Positions 24,801 to 34,059 of a DNA stretch of 36,012 bases are shown here, in pieces. The notes under the pieces were generated by a model that had not been told where the DNA came from, did not search any database, and saw only the letters and a list, made by a program, of their open reading frames with translations. The translations under genes and the position numbers were made by a program. Positions within the stretch are counted from its first letter, which is position 1, and every line of letters begins with the position of its first letter. The stretch comes from Flavobacteriaceae bacterium (GTDB taxonomy: Bacteria; Bacteroidota; Bacteroidia; Flavobacteriales; Flavobacteriaceae): positions 1 through 36,012 of the forward strand of contig JAMJVX010000044.1 in NCBI GenBank assembly GCA_023558315.1, read 5' to 3'.

Positions 24801-25799
24801 TTACTCTTTTTTTAAATCACTATATAGTCTCTGTCTTTTAATTCTATAGTCAATATTTATGTTTTTTACGTAATAATATTTTTCTGTATGGAAAGTATTA
24901 CCCCTCTTTTTGTAGTAATAAATAAACTTTTTATAAAATGCTAAATGAGCCATAAGTACTGCCCAAGCAAAACTTAATTGACCTTTGCTAATAAAAGAAA
25001 ATGCAGCAACCCCATCCAAGCATAATCGAATTAATAAAATTTGAAATAACTTAGATTTAGGTAGATTTTTTAACATTAAAAACAGAGAGTTTCTAAAGTT
25101 TAAAAACATTTTTTTATATGATATGCTTAGTGTTCCAGCACCTTTGTGAAACACTTTTGTTTCTGGAATAGCAAGAATTTTATACCCTTTGTTGTGTATT
25201 CGCCAGCATAAGTCAATTTCTTCTTGGTGCGCAAAGAAATTTGAGTCAAATCCATTAAGTTCATCAAATACAGATTTACGAATAAAAAGGCATGCACCAC
25301 TTGCCCAAAAAATATCTTGCGCTTTGTTGTATTGCCCATTATCTTTTTCAATCACATTAAAAATACGCCCTCTACAAAAGGAATAACCATAGCTATCCAT
25401 AAAACCTCCAGCCGCACCAGCGTATTCAAAATAATCATTTTTCTTGTCATCTAATATGTGAGGTTGTATAGCAGCAATATTAGGATTGTTTTTGAAACAT
25501 TTTAACACGGGGATAGTCCAGTCTTTAGTCACTCTAATATCGCTATTCAATAGACAATATATATCTGCATCTATCTTTTGTAATCCTTTATTATACCCTC
25601 CAGCATACCCATAGTTTTTATCTAACTTGATGCATTTTATCTGTGGATATTCTTTTGTTATAAAGTCTAAGGAATGATCAGTGGAATTATTGTCAATGAT
25701 ATAAATATCACTTTCCTTAGAAAAGGAAACTACATGAGGCATGTATTCTTTCAATAGTTCTAACCCATTCCAATTGAGTATAGCGATAGCTAATTTCAT
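24801..25799 (-). CDS. Family 2 glycosyltransferase
   Basis: A 332-residue GT-A-fold glycosyltransferase that moves a sugar from a nucleotide donor to an unknown acceptor, probably for cell-surface glycan. Landmarks: AIAILNWNGLELLKEY, IIDNNSTDHSLDF, NYGYAGGYNKGL, the DxD-like CLLNSDIRV, ASGACLFIRKSVFDELNGFD and FAHQEEIDLCWRI, which carries the catalytic-base region. The C-terminus has a hydrophobic stretch (IRLCLDGVAAFSFI to FAWAVLMAHLAFY) that probably sits at the membrane, followed by a basic tail. The ATG overlaps the stop of the HSDR_N gene in ATGA. The pairing with HSDR_N opposite holA is, as I recall, common in flavobacteria, but there is no other glycan gene nearby. Confidence 0.9.
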   Translation of the reverse strand: MKLAIAILNWNGLELLKEYMPHVVSFSKESDIYIIDNNSTDHSLDFITKEYPQIKCIKLDKNYGYAGGYNKGLQKIDADIYCLLNSDIRVTKDWTIPVLKCFKNNPNIAAIQPHILDDKKNDYFEYAGAAGGFMDSYGYSFCRGRIFNVIEKDNGQYNKAQDIFWASGACLFIRKSVFDELNGFDSNFFAHQEEIDLCWRIHNKGYKILAIPETKVFHKGAGTLSISYKKMFLNFRNSLFLMLKNLPKSKLFQILLIRLCLDGVAAFSFISKGQLSFAWAVLMAHLAFYKKFIYYYKKRGNTFHTEKYYYVKNINIDYRIKRQRLYSDLKKE

Positions 25800-26215
25800 G
25801 CGATTTTCATTTTGTTGTAGAGAGGAAGTGAGGGGATAAAGGAATATTTTTTTTGAGAATCTATTTTACAAAAAAAATTTTGCTCTCCATTAGATATCAT
25901 TAAATATGAACTATTGAGTTTTAAATTATATTGCATGAGTTGGTCAAAAGTATCTTGAGTAATTTTTACATTAGGAGCTTTGCATTCTACAAGTAAAATT
26001 ATACCTCCTGTATTATTGTAAACTACGATATCATATCTTTTTTTCGTTTTATATACCCAAAAACTTTTTTCTACATTTATAAATTGAGTTGGAATTTTTT
26101 TTTCATTAATTAAAAAATGAATACACGTTTGTCTTACTTTTTCTTCTGGTGTGCATAAAACATTTTTTTTTCTAACTATATCAAATATATATAAATTACC
26201 TTTGTCCTTTCTCAT
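25796..26215 (-). CDS. Standalone HSDR_N (type I restriction enzyme R N-terminal-like) nuclease-fold protein
   Basis: 139 residues matching the N-terminal nuclease-fold domain of type I restriction R subunits (Pfam HSDR_N), with no helicase part. The PD-(D/E)xK core is visible: D in RYDIVVYN, then E and K in LLVECKAPNV, followed by a helix with QLMQYN as in the family. EEKVRQTCIHFLINE is the typical front helix. Active-site residues are kept, so nuclease activity is possible, but none is shown and its target is unknown. It is first in a two-gene unit with the glycosyltransferase (4-base overlap) and divergent from holA. It has no evident tie to the restriction locus at the left end of the window. 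Confidence 0.85.
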   Translation of the reverse strand: MRKDKGNLYIFDIVRKKNVLCTPEEKVRQTCIHFLINEKKIPTQFINVEKSFWVYKTKKRYDIVVYNNTGGIILLVECKAPNVKITQDTFDQLMQYNLKLNSSYLMISNGEQNFFCKIDSQKKYSFIPSLPLYNKMKIA

Positions 26216-26229
26216 CAGTTAAAAGTTTG

Positions 26230-26237
26230 CAAAGATA
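26230..26237 (-). promoter_or_regulatory. -7 promoter element for the HSDR_N-glycosyltransferase unit
   Basis: TATCTTTG on the minus strand, 15 bases before the ATG at 26215. It lies in the 27-base gap to the divergent holA start, so little room is left for a separate holA promoter. Confidence 0.5.
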
Positions 26238-26242
26238 CTATT

Positions 26243-27247
26243 TTGAATACCTATAAGCAAATAAAAGCAAGTGTTTTAAAAGGGGATATAGCTCCTATTT
26301 ATTTTTTTTCTGGGACAGAACCCTATTTTATAGATGAACTAATTAATTTAATCTCTCTATCTATGTTTCCTGAAAATGAAGAAAGTTTTGACAAGCATAT
26401 TTTTTATGGAAAAGAAGATAGTATTGAGCGCATCATTGAAACAGCTAAAAAGTATCCGTTTTTAGTTTCAAAACAACTAATAGTAGTAAAGGAAGCACAG
26501 CATCTTGAAAAATCATTGGAAAAGAGTATTTCTTATTTTGAGAAGCCGAACCCAAGTTCGGTGTTAATTATAGCTTTTAAAAACAAAACAGTAGATAAAC
26601 GAAAAAAAATATATCAAACGATAATCGCTAAAAGTGTATTTTTAGAAACGAAAACGCTCTATGAAAATCAAATATCTACTTGGATTCAGTCAAAAGCCAA
26701 AGAACTAAGTATAGGTGTTAATTTGTCCGTCGCTCGTTTGCTTACAGATTTCTTAGGCGCTGATTTATCAAAAATAGCCAATGAATTAGAAAAGTTGAAA
26801 TTGCATTTAAAAGAAAATGAATCAGTAACAATAGATGTAGTAGAAAAACATATAGGTATTAGTAGAGAGTATAATAATTTTGAACTTCAAAAAGCCATCG
26901 CTACTAAAAATTTATCTAAAGCAATTCAAATTGGAGACGCTCTGTTGAGTAATCCTAAAAATTCAATAATTGTTATTATTAGCGTTTTATTTAATTTTTT
27001 TCAAAAATTATTATTGTATCATAGTTTGCCAGATAAGTCCCAATTTAATGCAGCGAAAAAACTGTCAGTAAACCCTTATTTTGTTAATGAGTATGAGGAA
27101 GCTAGTCGGCATTTTGGCTTACATAAAACAATTAGTATATTACAATATGTATTTGCGGCAGATTTGAAATCTAAAGGAGTTGGCGCGGGTAATATTCAAC
27201 CAAAAGAAACATTAAAAGAATTAATAATTAATATTATTTTAAAATAA
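26243..27247 (+). CDS. holA: DNA polymerase III subunit delta
   Basis: Opens the beta sliding clamp in the clamp-loader complex during replication. The 334 residues show the family landmarks: IAPIYFFSGTEPYFIDELIN near the start, VKEAQHLEKS, FKNKTVDKRKK, LTDFLGADLSKIANELEKL and the C-terminal collar domain with SVNPYFVNEYEEASRHF. The start is TTG 26243-26245: no ATG or GTG occurs in frame before the conserved APIYFF, and the resulting N-terminus has the usual length. It is divergent from the HSDR_N gene. Confidence 0.93.
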   Translation: MNTYKQIKASVLKGDIAPIYFFSGTEPYFIDELINLISLSMFPENEESFDKHIFYGKEDSIERIIETAKKYPFLVSKQLIVVKEAQHLEKSLEKSISYFEKPNPSSVLIIAFKNKTVDKRKKIYQTIIAKSVFLETKTLYENQISTWIQSKAKELSIGVNLSVARLLTDFLGADLSKIANELEKLKLHLKENESVTIDVVEKHIGISREYNNFELQKAIATKNLSKAIQIGDALLSNPKNSIIVIISVLFNFFQKLLLYHSLPDKSQFNAAKKLSVNPYFVNEYEEASRHFGLHKTISILQYVFAADLKSKGVGAGNIQPKETLKELIINIILK

Positions 27248-27347
27248 ACCCCTAAAATACACCCCTTTATTTCTGCAAAACACGCTTTTTATCAATTTAC
27301 CCCCTATAAAAATATAAATTGTTAATATTTATTTTAAATTTAAAATG

Positions 27348-27374
27348 TTGAGTATATCTTTTCTCTTATTTTTG
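27348..27374 (+). promoter_or_regulatory. Promoter of glnN (-33 and -7)
   Basis: TTGA (27348-27351) and TATTTTTG (27367-27374), 19 bases apart start to start, fit the Bacteroidota promoter. The leader before ATG 27392 would be about 12 bases. The rest of the 144-base gap after holA shows no other element I can name. Confidence 0.6.
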
Positions 27375-27391
27375 TCAAAAAAATATAAATT

Positions 27392-29572
27392 ATGAATTTA
27401 ACAAGATTTGAAGCACTCAAAACATCATTGCAAAAACGTCCTAATATTCTTGAAGAGATTGGAGATGATATTTTCAAAAAAAATGTTTTTTCAAACGATA
27501 AGCTAAGACATTATATAAATCAGAATACTTTCAAAAGATATAATGAAGCCATATCTAAAAATACGGGTATAGATAGAGACTTAGCAGATGATATCGCTTC
27601 CGCAATGAAAGCATGGGCGCTTTCAAAAAATGTGACACATTATACTCATTGGTTTCAACCCTTGACTGGAAGAACTGCCTCTAAACACGATTCCTTTTTT
27701 GACCTTTCAGGAGATGGCGATGCGATTTTTAAATTTGATGGAAGTCAGTTAGCGCAACAAGAACCAGATGCTTCTAGCTTTCCTAATGGAGGTATAAGAA
27801 CTACATTTGAAGCAAGAGGGTATACTGCTTGGGACCCTTCTTCGCCAGCCTTTATTTTTAATAAGACATTATACATACCTACAATTTTTGTCTCATATAC
27901 AGGAGAGGCTTTAGATTATAAAACCCCTTTACTCCGTTCTGTGAGTGCTTTAGACAAAGCCGCAAAAGATGTATATACGTATTTTGGAAAGGATGTAAAA
28001 AGAGTATCAGCAACCTTAGGGTGGGAGCAAGAATATTTTTTAGTCGATAGATCTATTGCAAGTTCTAGACCAGACGTTACACAAACAGGAAGAACATTAA
28101 TTGGGCAAACACCACCAAAGGGACAGCAACTTGACGATCATTATTTTGGAACAATTTCTACACGAGCAACTGCATTTATGCAAGAATTAGAAAATGTAGC
28201 TTGGTCTTTAGGAATTCCAATTAAAACTAGACATAATGAGGTGGCGCCAAATCAATTTGAATTTGCACCAATTTTTGAGGAAGTCAATATCTCTATAGAT
28301 CATAATTCTCTATTGATGGAAATTATGCCAAAAATTGCAAGTAAGCATAGCTTTAGAGTTTTGTTTCATGAAAAACCTTTTGATAATCTTAACGGTTCTG
28401 GAAAACATAACAATTGGTCAATGGCTACAGATACAGGCGTTAATCTATTAAGCCCAGGAAAAAACCCTATGGGTAATTTGAGATTTTTAACCTTTTTTAT
28501 TAATACTATTGCAGCGCTTTTAAAGCATGAATCATTATTGCTAGCATCTATTGCAAGTGCAAGTAATGATAGAAGATTAGGAGGAAATGAAGCGCCTCCC
28601 TTTATTTTCTCAGTATTTATTGGAAGTCAACTTACCAATGTATTAGAAAAATTAGAGAAAGTATCAAAAGGGAAATTATCTCCAGAAGAAAAAACTGATT
28701 TAAAATTGCGTATTATTGGTAAGATTCCTGAAATATTATTAGATAACACGGATAGAAATAGAACATCTCCTTTTGCGTTCACAGGAAATAAGTTTGAATT
28801 TAGAGCGGTAGGTTCTACGGCAAACTGTGCAAAACCTATGACAGTGTTAAATACTATTGTTTCTGAGCAACTTATTTTATTTAAAAGTCAAGTAGATACG
28901 CTTATTAAAGAAAAAGGACTTAAGAAAGACGATGCTATATTTAATATATTGAGAGACTCAATTAAAAATATCAAAAATATTTTATTTGAAGGGGATGGAT
29001 ATAGCAATGATTGGGTTAAAGAGGCAGACAAAAGAGGATTAAGTAACATTATAAATTGTCCAACAGCATTACAAAGTTATGTTTCAAAAAAATCGATTGA
29101 TTTATTTGAGAAAATGAATGTTATGACAGAGGGAGAGGTAAGGTCTCGTTATAACGTAGATATGGAAGAGTATAGCAAAAAAATCCAAATTGAAAGTAGA
29201 CTTTTAGGAGAGTTGGCTCTTAGTCAAGTAATTCCAGCAGCAATTAAATATCAAAAACAATTAGTTGATAATCTAAAAGGGCTTAAGGAAATTTACGGTA
29301 AGGATTTTGATAAAAATGTAGTTGAGCAAAAGAATATTGTTTTGACTATCTCCAATCATGTAGAAAATATTCACAAGAAAGTATATGATATGGTAGAGGC
29401 GAGGAAAAAAGTAAATAAAATAGAAGAAGAAGATAAAAATGCGTTAGCATATGCAAAAGAAGTTTTTCCATATTTAGACGATATTAGATATCACTGTGAT
29501 AAATTAGAATTAATTGTAGATGATTCTATTTGGCCTTTAGCGAAATATAGAGAATTATTATTTTATAGATAA
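27392..29572 (+). CDS. glnN: Type III glutamine synthetase
   Basis: Makes glutamine from glutamate, ammonia and ATP; the main ammonia-assimilating form in many Bacteroidota. At 726 residues it has the length of the GSIII class, well above the ~450 of GSI. Landmarks: THYTHWFQPLTGRTASKHDS, WEQEYFLVDR with metal-binding glutamates, TRHNEVAPNQFEFAPIFEEV, HEKPFDNLNGSGKHNNWSM and NRTSPFAFTGNKFEFRAVGS. It has its own promoter with both elements. The purM-like gene starts 3 bases after its stop, which links ammonia assimilation to purine synthesis, a glutamine-consuming pathway, perhaps in one transcript. Confidence 0.97.
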   Translation: MNLTRFEALKTSLQKRPNILEEIGDDIFKKNVFSNDKLRHYINQNTFKRYNEAISKNTGIDRDLADDIASAMKAWALSKNVTHYTHWFQPLTGRTASKHDSFFDLSGDGDAIFKFDGSQLAQQEPDASSFPNGGIRTTFEARGYTAWDPSSPAFIFNKTLYIPTIFVSYTGEALDYKTPLLRSVSALDKAAKDVYTYFGKDVKRVSATLGWEQEYFLVDRSIASSRPDVTQTGRTLIGQTPPKGQQLDDHYFGTISTRATAFMQELENVAWSLGIPIKTRHNEVAPNQFEFAPIFEEVNISIDHNSLLMEIMPKIASKHSFRVLFHEKPFDNLNGSGKHNNWSMATDTGVNLLSPGKNPMGNLRFLTFFINTIAALLKHESLLLASIASASNDRRLGGNEAPPFIFSVFIGSQLTNVLEKLEKVSKGKLSPEEKTDLKLRIIGKIPEILLDNTDRNRTSPFAFTGNKFEFRAVGSTANCAKPMTVLNTIVSEQLILFKSQVDTLIKEKGLKKDDAIFNILRDSIKNIKNILFEGDGYSNDWVKEADKRGLSNIINCPTALQSYVSKKSIDLFEKMNVMTEGEVRSRYNVDMEEYSKKIQIESRLLGELALSQVIPAAIKYQKQLVDNLKGLKEIYGKDFDKNVVEQKNIVLTISNHVENIHKKVYDMVEARKKVNKIEEEDKNALAYAKEVFPYLDDIRYHCDKLELIVDDSIWPLAKYRELLFYR

Positions 29573-29575
29573 AAT

Positions 29576-30757
29576 TTGGCATTGAATACACCTAAAAATA
29601 GATACGAAAGTAGAGGAGTATCTGCTACAAAAGAAGAGGTCCATAAAGCAATAAAGAATATTGACAAGGGCCTCTTTCCTAAAGCGTTTTGTAAAATTGT
29701 TCCTGATTATTTAGGAAAAGATGAAAGTAAGTGTGTAGTGATGCACGCAGACGGCGCTGGCACGAAATCCTCTTTGGCGTATATCTATTGGAAAGAAACA
29801 GGTGATTTGTCCGTATGGAAAGGCATTGCGCAAGATGCATTGATTATGAATATTGATGACCTCTTATGTGTGGGCGCCATCGATGATATAATAGTTTCCT
29901 CTACGATAGGAAGAAATAAAAAAAATATTCCACAAGAGGTTATAGCGGAAATTATTAAGGGTACGGAAGAGAATATTGAACTTTTATCTAAATCGGGTGT
30001 AACCCTTTATAGTACAGGCGGGGAGACCGCAGACGTAGGCGATTTAGTAAAAACAATTATTGTAGATTCTACCGTTACTTGCCGTTTAAATAGGAGTGAG
30101 GTCATTGATAATAAAAACATTAAAGCTGGGAATGTAATTATTGGCTTAGCATCGTATGGGCAAACTACTTATGAAAGCGAGTACAACAGCGGAATAGGTA
30201 GCAATGGACTTACCTCAGCGAGGCACGATGTATTAAATAAGGAAATTGCAGAAAAGTATCCAGAAAGTTTTGACGACAAAACACCAAATGATTTAATATA
30301 TTCAGGGTCTAAAAAGTTGACAGATAAAGTAGAAGGGACTCCACTAGATGTAGGAAAACTTATATTATCTCCCACAAGGACCTATGCGCCTGTGATAAAA
30401 CAAATATTTGAAGAAATACCAAGGGATAAAATTAACGGAATGGTGCATTGCTCAGGAGGAGGGCAAACTAAGGTATTGCACTTTGTTGAAAATCTTCACG
30501 TAGTTAAAAATAATTTTCTTCCTATTCCACCGCTATTTAAACTTATCCAAGAGGAGTCTAAGGCGGATTGGAAAGAAATGTATCAGGTGTTTAATATGGG
30601 TCACCGAATGGAATTGTATGTAGATGAAAACACGGGCGCTCAAATTATAGAAATAGCCAAAAAGTTTAATTTGGAAGCGCAAGTAGTAGGATATGTAGAA
30701 AAAGCATCTACTAAAAAATTAACACTGAAAACCCCTTTTGGAGCGTTTGAGTATTAA
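29576..30757 (+). CDS. purM: Phosphoribosylformylglycinamidine cyclo-ligase (AIR synthase), Bacteroidota type
   Basis: Closes the imidazole ring in purine synthesis, using ATP. The 393 residues match the longer Bacteroidota form: NRYESRGVSATKEEVHKAIK, HADGAGTKSSLAYIYWKETG, AQDALIMNIDDLLCVGA, SSTIGRNKKNI, STGGETADVGDLV, GMVHCSGGGQTKVLHFVENL and VFNMGHRMELYV. No ATG precedes the conserved region; the start is TTG 29576 (or TTG 29582, two codons later). With glnN only 3 bases upstream, translation is probably coupled and a weak start codon is sufficient. Confidence 0.9.
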   Translation: MALNTPKNRYESRGVSATKEEVHKAIKNIDKGLFPKAFCKIVPDYLGKDESKCVVMHADGAGTKSSLAYIYWKETGDLSVWKGIAQDALIMNIDDLLCVGAIDDIIVSSTIGRNKKNIPQEVIAEIIKGTEENIELLSKSGVTLYSTGGETADVGDLVKTIIVDSTVTCRLNRSEVIDNKNIKAGNVIIGLASYGQTTYESEYNSGIGSNGLTSARHDVLNKEIAEKYPESFDDKTPNDLIYSGSKKLTDKVEGTPLDVGKLILSPTRTYAPVIKQIFEEIPRDKINGMVHCSGGGQTKVLHFVENLHVVKNNFLPIPPLFKLIQEESKADWKEMYQVFNMGHRMELYVDENTGAQIIEIAKKFNLEAQVVGYVEKASTKKLTLKTPFGAFEY

Positions 30758-30807
30758 AAATTCTATAAATACATTTAAATATAATTTTCTATAGTAGAAA
30801 TAGTATT

Positions 30808-30815
30808 TATTTTTG
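30808..30815 (+). promoter_or_regulatory. -7 promoter element for valS-rnhB
   Basis: TATTTTTG, 19 bases before the valS ATG at 30834, in the 76-base gap after purM. Confidence 0.5.
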
Positions 30816-30833
30816 TAACACATAATTCTTATT

Positions 30834-33470
30834 ATGACCAAAAAAGAAATAGCCTCTAAATTTAATCACACCGAAGCAGAAGAAAAATGGTATAAATTTT
30901 GGATAGAAAACAACTATTTTAAATCTACTCCAGATAGCAGAGAACCATACACTATTGTTATTCCCCCTCCAAATGTCACGGGAGTGTTGCATATGGGACA
31001 TATGTTGAATAACACCTTGCAGGATATACTTATCCGTAGGGCGAGAATGAAGGGATATAATGCGTGTTGGGTACCAGGGACAGACCATGCATCTATCGCC
31101 ACAGAAGCAAAAGTGGTCAATATGCTCAAAGAAAAAGGACTTTCTAAAGAAGCGATTGGGCGAGAAAAATTTCTTGAACACGCTTGGGAATGGACTGAAA
31201 AATACGGAGGTACTATTTTAGAGCAGTTAAAAAAGATAGGGTGCTCATGCGATTGGGATAGAACAAAATTCACGTTGGACGAATCGATGACAGCATCTGT
31301 TATTAAGGTATTTGTAGATTTATTTGAGGATGGGTTAATTTATAAAGATTTTAGACTAGTCAATTGGGATCCGAAAGCGAAAACAACACTATCCGATGAG
31401 GAAGTAATTTACAAAGAGCAATCAAGTTTTTTATATCATATAAATTACCCTATTAAGGATAGTGGAGAAACAATTACTGTAGCTACGACACGTCCAGAAA
31501 CTATTTTTGGAGATGTCGCCATTTGTATTTCCCCTAATGATGATAGATATAAACATTTAGTTGGAAAGAAGGCAGTTGTGCCTATTTGTAATAGGGAAAT
31601 TCCTATTATAGAAGATGAATATGTAGACCCAGAATTTGGTACGGGATGTTTGAAAATAACTCCTGCGCATGATGAGAATGACTATAAGATTGGGTTAAAA
31701 TACAACTTAGAGATGTTAGACGTTTTAAATGAAGATGCTACACTAAATGAATATGGTTTGCACTATAAAGGAAAAGATAGATTTGTCGTAAGAAAGGAAA
31801 TTGCAAAAGAACTGGAGGAAAACAATTTTTTAGCGAAAAAGGAAAAATATACAAATAAAGTTGGCACTTCAGAGAGGACTGGCGAGGTGATTGAATCCAG
31901 ACTGTCACACCAGTGGTTTTTAAAAATGGAGGATTTAGTGAAACCTGCGATAAAATCTGTTTTAGAAGATAAAGAAATTGCACTTATTCCTACAAAATTT
32001 GAAAATACCTACAGACATTGGCTGGATAATATTAGAGATTGGAATATTTCTCGTCAATTATGGTGGGGTCATAGAATCCCTGTTTATTATTTAGATAAAA
32101 ATAAAGAAAAATATGTCGTAGCAGAAACTAAAGAAGAAGCCTTAGAAAAAGCGCAAAAAATAAATGCTTCACTGACAATAAATGATTTAACGCAAGAAGA
32201 GGACGTGTTAGATACGTGGTTTTCTTCGTGGTTGTGGCCTATCTCAGTATTTGATGGGATTAGCAATCCAGAGAATGAGGAAATAAATTACTACTATCCT
32301 ACACAGGATTTAGTCACGGGACCAGATATTTTATTCTTTTGGGTTGCTCGTATGATTATTTCAGGATATAAATTCAGAACAGAAAAACCTTTTTCAAATG
32401 TGTATTTGACAGGATTAGTAAGAGACAATGAAGGGAAGAAAATGTCTAAGCAATTAGGAAACTCCCCAGATGTGTTAAAACTCATTGATACTTATGGTGC
32501 AGATTCAGTAAGGGTAGGACTTATGTTGAGTACAAATGCGGGAAATGATTTATTATTTGATGAAAGCCTTTGTCAGCAAGGGAAAAACTTTGTCCATAAG
32601 ATATGGAATTCTTTTAGGTTGATAAAAGGGTGGGAGGTTAGTGATAAAAATGAACACCCTAAAGCAAAACAGCAATTGGTGAATTGGTATGAAAATAAGT
32701 TTTATGCTACCTTAGAAAAAATAGAGAAAGATTTTGAAAATTATCGTATTTCTGATGCATTGATGAACGCTTATAAACTTATTTGGGATGACTTCTGCTC
32801 ATGGTTTTTGGAAGGAATTAAAAGAACAGGAGAAAAGGATAGTGAAACTCATAAACAAGTATGGTCGTTTTTTAAATTAAATTTGCAATTGTTACACCCT
32901 TTTATGCCCTTTCTTACAGAGGAACTTTGGCAACTCATCAAAGATAAGAACGATGATAATTCTATTTGCATAAGCTCATTTCCTAAAAATAAAAATTTTG
33001 ATAAGAAGGAAGTAAAAGACTTTGAATACATTAAGGATTTAATTACTAAATTGAGGAGCATTAGAAAAGAGAAAAACATCAGCTTTACAGAAAAAATTGA
33101 TATTTACACAGGTTCTAAAAAACCTAAAGGGGTTGCGAATTTTCAAGAATCATTTATGCTTTCTGCAAGTATAGAAGATATTAAAGATAAAGAAGAAATA
33201 CCTGAAGAGAGTAATCACTCTTCTTTTTTAGTAGGTACTGATGAGTATTTTATTCTAACGGCAAATGTAGATGCAGCGCAAGAACGAGAAAAACTACAAG
33301 AAGAATTATCCTATCTAAAAGGTTTCTTGCTTTCTGTAGAGAAAAAACTCTCTAATGAACGATTTGTCTCAAATGCACCAGAAAAAGTAGTGGAAATAGA
33401 AAAAAAGAAACAACAAGATACCTTAGAGAAAATAGCCTCTATAGAAAAGAGTTTAAAAATGCTTTCTTAA
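30834..33470 (+). CDS. valS: Valyl-tRNA synthetase
   Basis: Charges tRNA-Val and edits misactivated threonine. The 878 residues include the class I HIGH motif as HMGH in PPPNVTGVLHMGHMLNNTLQ, the WVPGTDHASIATEAKV region, an editing domain (ATTRPETIFGDVAICI and FGTGCLKITPAHDENDYKIG), the catalytic WNISRQLWWGHRIPVYY, and the KMSKS motif as KMSKQ in GKKMSKQLGNSPD. An anticodon-binding domain follows (DFCSWFLEGIKRTGE to LHPFMPFLTEELWQ), and the protein ends with the tRNA-binding coiled coil (REKLQEELSYLKGFLLSVEK onward). Length is standard. rnhB starts 3 bases after the stop. Confidence 0.98.
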   Translation: MTKKEIASKFNHTEAEEKWYKFWIENNYFKSTPDSREPYTIVIPPPNVTGVLHMGHMLNNTLQDILIRRARMKGYNACWVPGTDHASIATEAKVVNMLKEKGLSKEAIGREKFLEHAWEWTEKYGGTILEQLKKIGCSCDWDRTKFTLDESMTASVIKVFVDLFEDGLIYKDFRLVNWDPKAKTTLSDEEVIYKEQSSFLYHINYPIKDSGETITVATTRPETIFGDVAICISPNDDRYKHLVGKKAVVPICNREIPIIEDEYVDPEFGTGCLKITPAHDENDYKIGLKYNLEMLDVLNEDATLNEYGLHYKGKDRFVVRKEIAKELEENNFLAKKEKYTNKVGTSERTGEVIESRLSHQWFLKMEDLVKPAIKSVLEDKEIALIPTKFENTYRHWLDNIRDWNISRQLWWGHRIPVYYLDKNKEKYVVAETKEEALEKAQKINASLTINDLTQEEDVLDTWFSSWLWPISVFDGISNPENEEINYYYPTQDLVTGPDILFFWVARMIISGYKFRTEKPFSNVYLTGLVRDNEGKKMSKQLGNSPDVLKLIDTYGADSVRVGLMLSTNAGNDLLFDESLCQQGKNFVHKIWNSFRLIKGWEVSDKNEHPKAKQQLVNWYENKFYATLEKIEKDFENYRISDALMNAYKLIWDDFCSWFLEGIKRTGEKDSETHKQVWSFFKLNLQLLHPFMPFLTEELWQLIKDKNDDNSICISSFPKNKNFDKKEVKDFEYIKDLITKLRSIRKEKNISFTEKIDIYTGSKKPKGVANFQESFMLSASIEDIKDKEEIPEESNHSSFLVGTDEYFILTANVDAAQEREKLQEELSYLKGFLLSVEKKLSNERFVSNAPEKVVEIEKKKQQDTLEKIASIEKSLKMLS

Positions 33471-33473
33471 CCC

Positions 33474-34055
33474 ATGCTCCAAACACAACTATTAGCAGAT
33501 AGGTTAGAGGCAGGAGTAGACGAGGCGGGGAGAGGCTGCTTGGCAGGACCTGTCTTTGCTGCTGCAGTGATTTTACCCAAGGGTTTTAAAAATGAAATCA
33601 TTAACGACTCTAAAAAACTCAACGAAAAACAAAGAGCATATCTAAGAGAAGTGATAGAAAGAGAGGCGCTCTACTACGCAGTTGCTTCTGTCTCTCCTAA
33701 AGAAATTGACGAAATAAACATCCTTAATGCTTCTATAATGGCAATGCACTTGGCATTAGAACAATTGACAACCCAACCCAAACATATTGCAGTAGATGGC
33801 AACAGGTTTAAACCTTATAAAAATGTTACGCACCAATGCGTAGTAAAAGGAGACCAAAAATTTATGAACATAGCGGCAGCGTCTATTTTAGCAAAAACCT
33901 ATAGAGATGAATATATGCTAAAACTACATAAAACGTTTCCTTTCTATCAATGGAACACCAACAAAGGTTACCCTACCAAAAAACATAGGTTAGCAATAGC
34001 TGAAAAGGGAAGTTGTATACATCACCGAAAGAGTTTTAAACTAAAAAACAAATAA
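33474..34055 (+). CDS. rnhB: Ribonuclease HII
   Basis: Cuts the RNA part of RNA/DNA hybrids, and starts removal of single ribonucleotides from DNA. The 193 residues begin with the signature EAGVDEAGRGCLAGPVFAAA, where the DE pair supplies two acidic catalytic residues; GRGCLAGPV in place of GRGPLAGPV is common in Bacteroidota. Other landmarks are NDSKKLNEKQR, AVDGNRFKP (third acidic residue), KGDQKFMNIAAASILAKTYR and NKGYPTKKH. It follows valS by 3 bases and ends 4 bases from the convergent lipoprotein gene. Confidence 0.96.
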   Translation: MLQTQLLADRLEAGVDEAGRGCLAGPVFAAAVILPKGFKNEIINDSKKLNEKQRAYLREVIEREALYYAVASVSPKEIDEINILNASIMAMHLALEQLTTQPKHIAVDGNRFKPYKNVTHQCVVKGDQKFMNIAAASILAKTYRDEYMLKLHKTFPFYQWNTNKGYPTKKHRLAIAEKGSCIHHRKSFKLKNK

Positions 34056-34059
34056 TTAT

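Noticed and set aside
25796-26215. HSDR_N gene as part of the type I restriction system at the left end.
   Set aside because: It is more than 22 kb away, lacks the motor, and sits in what I recall as a common housekeeping arrangement beside holA.
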